Positions 6,844-11,391 of a stretch of 11,391 bases of DNA are shown here, in pieces. A program made the translations under genes and the position numbers. The notes below the pieces were generated by a model. The model had not been told where the DNA came from and did not search any database. It was given only the letters and a program-made list of their open reading frames with translations. Where the stretch lies: contig DTUG01000143.1 in assembly GCA_012964275.1 (NCBI GenBank), forward strand, positions 1-11,391. Reading direction: 5' to 3'. This stretch comes from Fidelibacterota bacterium (GTDB lineage Bacteria; Fidelibacterota; Marinisomatia; Marinisomatales; UBA1611). Within the stretch, counting starts at the first letter, position 1. The number at the start of each line of letters is the position of its first letter.

Positions 6844-7449
6844 TTATTCTACCAAATCCAAATCCCCCTGGCCTTGAGTGGCATTGCGTACCAAAAGGAT
6901 TAACTCGTTAATCTTAGTTCGGGGTATTCGAGTCTGCCAAGATATATGATTAGCGCTATTATCCGAAATTATTTTCCCTCCGAGCCGCATAAGCCCAGAA
7001 GACAGGTCACCATAATATTCCAGCGGACAGGTAATTCCATACTTAACCCAATCGATCCACGGCTTTAACTTGCCTGATGCGATCACTTTCTCAGCCGCTT
7101 TTGCATAGGCAAGCGAGAGTCCTCGTTTACCCAGCTGAGTTCCCCTAAAGTACCGCACGATCGCAAGCCCCGCATTTATTACATTGGACCGTTTCAATGC
7201 ATAAATAATGGGGAGCCCAGCCGAGCCGGGAGGTTCGCCGGCGTCTGATGAATTTTCCAACACCTTCTGGTGTTCCATAATTCGGAAAGCCCAGCAAATA
7301 TGGGATGCGGAGTGATATTCCTTGCGCAAGGACCTTAACCATGCCTTGAATTCTTCGCCAGCGGCGATCGGATTCAACAGCGCAATAAATTCCGACTGTT
7401 TCTCTTTCAACGTAACAGAATGTTCAGAAACGGGTGTTTTAAACGTCAT
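6844..7449 (-). CDS. yigZ: YigZ/IMPACT family protein
   Basis: This 201-residue protein belongs to the YigZ/UPF0029 (IMPACT N-terminal) family, cytoplasmic proteins whose bacterial function is not firmly established; the eukaryotic relative IMPACT controls the GCN2 kinase. Signatures are H-S-A-S-H-I-C-W-A-F (46-55), S-D-A-G-E-P-P-G-S-A-G-L-P-I (68-81) and R-Y-F-R-G-T-Q-L-G-K-R-G-L (99-111), followed by A-Y-A-K-A-A. The last motif is normally RYFGGTxLGxGGL, so two glycines are arginine here (102, 109). A C-terminal half with ferredoxin-like pattern (about 135-195) is retained and the length is normal for the family. The start ATG shares bases with the der stop (ATGA, 7446-7449), so it is the downstream gene of a der-yigZ pair. 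Family assignment is secure, activity is not. Confidence 0.95.
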   Translation of the reverse strand: MTFKTPVSEHSVTLKEKQSEFIALLNPIAAGEEFKAWLRSLRKEYHSASHICWAFRIMEHQKVLENSSDAGEPPGSAGLPIIYALKRSNVINAGLAIVRYFRGTQLGKRGLSLAYAKAAEKVIASGKLKPWIDWVKYGITCPLEYYGDLSSGLMRLGGKIISDNSANHISWQTRIPRTKINELILLVRNATQGQGDLDLVE

Positions 7450-8762
7450 TTCCTTCTTAAGGAAAATTTTAAGGGAATCCCGGAAAGGTCAAACATTGAC
7501 CTGATCTGATTTTCAAGGAAGCGCCGATAGGATATTTTGATCAGTTTGGGATAATTGGTAAAAAAAGCAATGACAGCCGGCTGACGGTGCACCTGGGCGG
7601 CATAGTTAATCCTGATCACCTTACCCTGCTCTGCCGGCGGAGGATTTTCTCTGACCACCTGTTCAATCATGTCATTCAATTTAGCCGTTGGGATCATGTT
7701 TTGACTGCGCTGATAGACAGCCCACGCAGTTTCCAGAACTTTGTGCACCCGTTGACGGGTGATGGCTGAGATAAACAAAACCGGGTAATGATTCAATGCC
7801 CGAAACTGAAAACGAATCTCGCTCTCAAATTCTTTCATTGTGTTGGTGGCTTTTTCAATTTTGTCCCACTTGTTCACGATCAGGATAAGGCCTTTTCCCT
7901 TCCTGATCACCAGATCCACAATTGCCTTATCCTGCTTGCCAAATCCTTTTTCAGCATCGAACATGACCAGGGCCACATTGCACCCGGCAATGGCCCTCTG
8001 GGTTCGCACCGTGCTGTAATATTCGATCTTATCTTTGATCTTGGACATTTTCCTGAGCCCTGCCGTATCCACCAGGGTAATTTCGTTTCCATGCCATTTC
8101 AGGTATGAATCAATGGCATCCCTGGTCGTACCTGCAATGGGTGTCACAATGGTCTGTTCCCTCTGAAGCAGGGCATTGGTGAGTGAAGACTTTCCCACAT
8201 TAGGCATGCCCACGATGGCCAATCGCAGGGTATTCGATGAAGCGATCTCTGCCGGCGATCCTTCCAATCCCAGTTGATTTAGAATAATATCCAGCAGGTC
8301 GCCGGTCATGCGACCGCTGAGGGCAGAAATTGGAACCGGGTTTTCCATCCCTAGTTCATGAAAACTGTGGACCTGATAATCCTGTTTCAAGGTATCACAC
8401 TTATTGACCACCAGCAGATAGAGACGCCCGCTTTCCCGGATAAACTGAGCCAGTGTCCGGTCACTGGCGGTGGGTTCTACGCGCCCATCCACCATAAAAA
8501 GGATCAGGTTTGCTTCAGCAATGGCGAGCTGGGCCTGCTCGCGGACAGCGGCATTAAATATATCCATATCATCAGGGATGAACCCGCCGGTATCTATAAA
8601 CCTCAGGGCATGACCGCACCACTCTGTTTCCCCGTAGATCCTGTCCCGGGTGATGCCTTCCTGGGCATCAACAATCGCCTGCCGCTGGCTCAGGACACGG
8701 TTGAAAAATGTGGACTTGCCCACATTGGGGCGACCAACAATGGCAATATTTGGTATGGTCAT
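7446..8762 (-). CDS. der: Ribosome-assembly GTPase Der (EngA)
   Basis: Der is an essential bacterial GTPase that binds the 50S subunit during its maturation. This 438-residue copy has the full architecture: two tandem GTPase domains and a C-terminal KH-like domain. Domain 1 shows the P-loop G-R-P-N-V-G-K-S-T (10-18), D-T-G-G (57-60) and N-K-C-D (120-123). Domain 2 shows G-M-P-N-V-G-K-S-S (185-193), D-T-A-G (232-235) and N-K-W-D (297-300). The KH-like part spans about 350-438 and includes N-P-P-P (373-376). Length is as expected. The start is fixed by the usual M-x-x-x-I-A-I-V-G-R-P-N opening although no Shine-Dalgarno is seen. A 165-base gap (8763-8927) separates it from the M23 gene on the same strand. 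That gap shows no gene, no clear promoter and no intrinsic terminator, so read-through from upstream is possible. Confidence 0.98.
   Translation of the reverse strand: MTIPNIAIVGRPNVGKSTFFNRVLSQRQAIVDAQEGITRDRIYGETEWCGHALRFIDTGGFIPDDMDIFNAAVREQAQLAIAEANLILFMVDGRVEPTASDRTLAQFIRESGRLYLLVVNKCDTLKQDYQVHSFHELGMENPVPISALSGRMTGDLLDIILNQLGLEGSPAEIASSNTLRLAIVGMPNVGKSSLTNALLQREQTIVTPIAGTTRDAIDSYLKWHGNEITLVDTAGLRKMSKIKDKIEYYSTVRTQRAIAGCNVALVMFDAEKGFGKQDKAIVDLVIRKGKGLILIVNKWDKIEKATNTMKEFESEIRFQFRALNHYPVLFISAITRQRVHKVLETAWAVYQRSQNMIPTAKLNDMIEQVVRENPPPAEQGKVIRINYAAQVHRQPAVIAFFTNYPKLIKISYRRFLENQIRSMFDLSGIPLKFSLRRK
7449..7465 (-). promoter_or_regulatory. Hairpin covering the yigZ ribosome binding site and start
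   Basis: On the minus strand TTTCCTT-AAG-AAGGAAA is a perfect 7-base inverted repeat with a 3-base loop. It encodes the last residues of Der (S-L-R-R-K), contains the only AAGGA Shine-Dalgarno-like element near yigZ, and its last base is the A of the yigZ ATG. The der stop codon begins at the next base but one into the ATGA overlap. Ribosomes finishing der would open it, which fits strict translational coupling. This is inferred from sequence alone. Confidence 0.5.
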
Positions 8763-8927
8763 GATTCAAAGTGAATGTTTGAATAAAAATCAGGCAGGAA
8801 TTTACATCCAGTTCATGACCAGGGTGAGGAAAGGCTGGGATACTATCTAATCTATCTGACGCTTTCTGCTAACGCACAGCTAAAGACACTTATCTTCCAA
8901 TTTACAAAGGCGGCTCAAGAAAGAACA

Positions 8928-11294
8928 TTATTTCAAAAGAACCATCTTCCGGGTCTGAACATAATCCCCAGAACGAAGCTGATAAAGGTACATGCCTGCG
9001 CTGACTCGGTGCCCGGTATTATCCTTAGCATCCCAAATCACTCGGTAGGTACCTGGGTTTTTGGAACCGTTGACAATGTTCTTTACGGGACGGCCCAGAA
9101 GATCATATACGTTTAATTGTACATGACCCAACTGTGGAATATCAAACTGGATCTCCGTGACCGGATTGAATGGGTTAGGTACTGCCGGACGAAGAGCAAA
9201 CACAGATGGTACCGTTGGATCATCATCGGCAAAAAGCGTCGACACAGTTATTACGATTAGATCCTGCCAGAATTGAATTCCATTCGACATGATATTAACA
9301 GGAATTATGATACCGGTTCCTGGTGCACAATCTTCAGATATAATGGTCACTATGCCCCCACCTGTCGGGTCAGTGGAAGATCCTGGGGCGATATCGCCAA
9401 AGAACAGGGCATTCCCGCTGGAAGACTGAATACATGGCTGGCTTTCTGTAATTAACTGTGCAGATACATTTTCAACCGCCAGTTCACTGCCTATATTTGT
9501 TAAAACTAAATCAATAATAATTCCACCACCTGGATTCACTAATGAATCCGCTGAGAATACAACATCTGCAGTGACCGGCCCTGCTGATGTAAAAAATCCT
9601 ATATCAGGATAATCGAATTCTTCTGCATCAGTGTAATTATTTAATACCAGATCAATCGAATAAAAGTTCTCAGCGGCTGGCACTTGCCAGTAAGACGACC
9701 AATTATTTCCGGATTCGGACAGCTGAACTGTATCCTGGAAACTTCCTTCAAAATTTTCAATGATAGCGTCTATATCATATTCGTGGCCAGCGCCACCGAG
9801 AACATCAGCTGAGATCATAACAGAATCCACACCGGGCGCCGCGTAGGTGGGCCAGACAGATGAATAAACTATCCCTGGACCATTTACATTAAATATGATC
9901 AGCGTCATAGGCCCTTGCTCACCACGGTCATCAGTAGCGGATAGACCTACAACATCATACCCTACATAATTATTGGGTGCAGCATAGCGATATTTTCTGT
10001 CCCTGCCGCCGTACAGTTCAATGCTGCCGCCATTGTTCGGCTCACTCTCAAGATTAAACCAGAAAATATCACCATCAGGGTCAGCTGCTGTGAATTCGCC
10101 GGTTACAGTTTGACCAAGCTGAACTTCGATCTGCTGAAAGTCCACATACGGGAGCTGGTTCGGAATATCATCAATAATATAGGATAATTGATCAAACTGT
10201 ACACTGTTGATATAGAATTTTTCGGTCCATTCCCCATAGTCTTCAGGGTCCATATTATTATCAGGCACAAACCAATAACTATACCACCAGCCAACGACAA
10301 CATCAATACCTGCGGGCCACCAATAGGCATTCCCAGGGACCCATCGAATCTCAGAATAAAATTCATCACCCTTATAAAACTCCCAGACCAAGGTATCGGT
10401 ATTTATCAGAGAGCGGGTCCTAACCAATGACCACCATAAATCTTCAATATTCATATGGCGTCTGTTTGGAACGTTTTCAGAGCCCGCATATAGCCACGCA
10501 GGATCATTTGGTACGGGATAAGAGCTGGAAATAAAATTGGTGATATGCGATGGTGTCATTGCTGCATGAACATATTGATTTTCCCACATGGTCTGATCCG
10601 CACCGCAGGGCCCCGTCCAAGGATCTATCAGATAACCGTTCGGATCCTGAACCTCAAAATGAAGATGGGGCCAAGTAGAAAATCCAGAGCTACCAACAAA
10701 GGCCAGTGTATCACCCGCCTGGACGGTATCACCAAGAGAGACCTGCATCGAATGCTTTTTAAAGTGCCAATAGAGCCCCTCAGTATCATCCGAATGTCGA
10801 ATTATTACGGCGTTACCCACTGCCCCATTGACCCATTCCAATTGCCTATCGAATTCTCCATCGTGAGTGTAAACGACAATACCATCTGCCGCGGCTAATA
10901 CCGGTGTGACCATCTCATCCATGTGGTAAAAGGTTGGTATGCCTATATCAGTACCCCAGTGCAAATTATAAGTAACAAACCAGCACATATAATCCTGAAT
11001 GTTCACTGATGGGTCTTCATCCACATAAGCGAATAAAATATGATCATCGCCAAACATTCCGCCATTGCCCATAGGATCATCAAGCAGGACTGTGTCTCTC
11101 ACATTGGGATGATATACAATATCCAGTTTATTCTCATTTACGAAAGCTCTCTCTTCCGCGCTTATGCAGGATGATCGGTTCAACTGCTGTTCCGGCTTCA
11201 TAATTGGGCCCCCGCTGAAACCGAAATTCTTATCAGATACAAATTGTCCATTTGTTAAACCAAAAGCAAAGATCATCCAGATAAACTTTTTCAT
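8928..11294 (-). CDS. Secreted M23 (LytM-type) peptidase with Ig-like and type IX-like sorting domains
   Basis: This 788-residue protein has a signal peptide ending NG with Q17 as likely mature N-terminus. The M23 zinc endopeptidase domain covers about 105-228. It has H-W-G-T-D (His112, Asp116, zinc ligands), A-A-D-G-I-V (135-140), G-N-A-V-I-I-R-H (160-167), Y-W-H-F (His177), G-D-T-V-Q-A-G-D (188-195) and P-H-L-H-F-E-V (His210 catalytic, His212 zinc). The set is complete, so it should cut peptide cross-links in peptidoglycan or glycine-rich proteins. Residues about 230-375 are unassigned. A cadherin/Ig-like domain with A-D-P-D-G-D (404-409) spans about 378-472, and a CARDB-like segment about 572-686. 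The C-terminus (about 700-788), with N-P-F-N-P-V-T-E-I-Q-F and G-M-Y-L-Y-Q-L, is a FlgD-like/type IX-like sorting domain, implying surface release or attachment. AGAGG (11300-11304) lies 5 bases before the ATG. It starts 19 bases after tRNA-Gly. Confidence 0.93.
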   Translation of the reverse strand: MKKFIWMIFAFGLTNGQFVSDKNFGFSGGPIMKPEQQLNRSSCISAEERAFVNENKLDIVYHPNVRDTVLLDDPMGNGGMFGDDHILFAYVDEDPSVNIQDYMCWFVTYNLHWGTDIGIPTFYHMDEMVTPVLAAADGIVVYTHDGEFDRQLEWVNGAVGNAVIIRHSDDTEGLYWHFKKHSMQVSLGDTVQAGDTLAFVGSSGFSTWPHLHFEVQDPNGYLIDPWTGPCGADQTMWENQYVHAAMTPSHITNFISSSYPVPNDPAWLYAGSENVPNRRHMNIEDLWWSLVRTRSLINTDTLVWEFYKGDEFYSEIRWVPGNAYWWPAGIDVVVGWWYSYWFVPDNNMDPEDYGEWTEKFYINSVQFDQLSYIIDDIPNQLPYVDFQQIEVQLGQTVTGEFTAADPDGDIFWFNLESEPNNGGSIELYGGRDRKYRYAAPNNYVGYDVVGLSATDDRGEQGPMTLIIFNVNGPGIVYSSVWPTYAAPGVDSVMISADVLGGAGHEYDIDAIIENFEGSFQDTVQLSESGNNWSSYWQVPAAENFYSIDLVLNNYTDAEEFDYPDIGFFTSAGPVTADVVFSADSLVNPGGGIIIDLVLTNIGSELAVENVSAQLITESQPCIQSSSGNALFFGDIAPGSSTDPTGGGIVTIISEDCAPGTGIIIPVNIMSNGIQFWQDLIVITVSTLFADDDPTVPSVFALRPAVPNPFNPVTEIQFDIPQLGHVQLNVYDLLGRPVKNIVNGSKNPGTYRVIWDAKDNTGHRVSAGMYLYQLRSGDYVQTRKMVLLK

Positions 11295-11313
11295 TACTAC
11301 CTCTTTCGTTTTG

Positions 11314-11385
11314 AGCGGGCGATGAGAATCGAACTCACGTCACGAGCTTGGGAAGCTCGGGTAATAACCATTATACGACGCCCGC
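11314..11385 (-). tRNA. tRNA-Gly (anticodon CCC)
   Basis: Read on the minus strand this 72-base gene folds as a full cloverleaf. The 7-pair acceptor stem is GCGGGCG/CGCCCGC, the D arm contains AATGGTTA, the anticodon stem is CGAGC/GCTCG with loop TTCCCAA (anticodon CCC at 11350-11352), the variable loop has 4 bases, and the T arm is GTGAG-TTCGATT-CTCAT. The discriminator is T (11314). CCA is not encoded, since TCAAAA follows, so it must be added by nucleotidyltransferase. The D stem has three pairs plus a T-T mismatch. The M23 gene begins 19 bases after its 3' end on the same strand. Confidence 0.97.
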
Positions 11386-11391
11386 AAGAAT

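Noticed and set aside
8763..8927. Promoter or small gene between the M23 gene and der
   Set aside because: TTAGCA with a TAGATA 17 bases on matches the consensus poorly, there is no hairpin with a T tract, and no open frame with a ribosome binding site is seen.

Overview
The window looks like ordinary chromosome from an uncultured Gram-negative bacterium of the Fibrobacteres-Chlorobi-Bacteroidetes (FCB) superphylum. Candidatus Marinimicrobia (SAR406) or a close relative fits best, but this is inference. Three observations support it. The large secreted peptidase ends in a Por/type IX-like C-terminal sorting domain with the motif VPNPFNPVTEIQFDIP. Three exported proteins have a glutamine directly after a short signal peptide (PA|Q, WS|Q, NG|Q), the 'Q-rule' known from Bacteroidetes. 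Outer-membrane and Ig-like proteins are prominent. No phage, transposon, CRISPR or plasmid gene is visible.

Layout. Positions 1-36 (minus) are the 5' half of an initiator tRNA, cut by the window edge, with its probable promoter at 47-55. Positions 291-4447 (plus) hold a tight three-gene operon for exported proteins: an Ig/FN3-like secreted protein, an exported FecR-domain protein (ATGA overlap) and an Ig-domain plus outer-membrane beta-barrel protein. A secreted endonuclease/exonuclease/phosphatase-family protein (4451-5452, minus) converges on it with 3 bases between the stop codons. From a 125-base divergent gap, a two-gene plus-strand unit runs the other way: a membrane protein resembling the Pycsar effector (PycTM) family, then a short collagen-like putative lipoprotein joined by an ATGA overlap (5578-6716).

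The right half is on the minus strand. Read in transcription order it is tRNA-Gly(CCC) at 11385-11314, an M23 peptidase with Ig-like and sorting domains beginning 19 bases after the tRNA, then der (ribosome-assembly GTPase), then a YigZ/IMPACT-family gene overlapping der by ATGA. A small hairpin covers the yigZ start.

The gene groups suggest three themes. The left operon probably builds or regulates something at the outer membrane. The PycTM-like/collagen-lipoprotein pair is an envelope module of unknown purpose with no nucleotide cyclase in view, and is the best candidate for something undescribed. Der and YigZ are housekeeping. Four gene pairs are packed very tightly (three ATGA overlaps and one tRNA-to-start spacing of 19 bases), which points to translational coupling and RNA processing as routine here.
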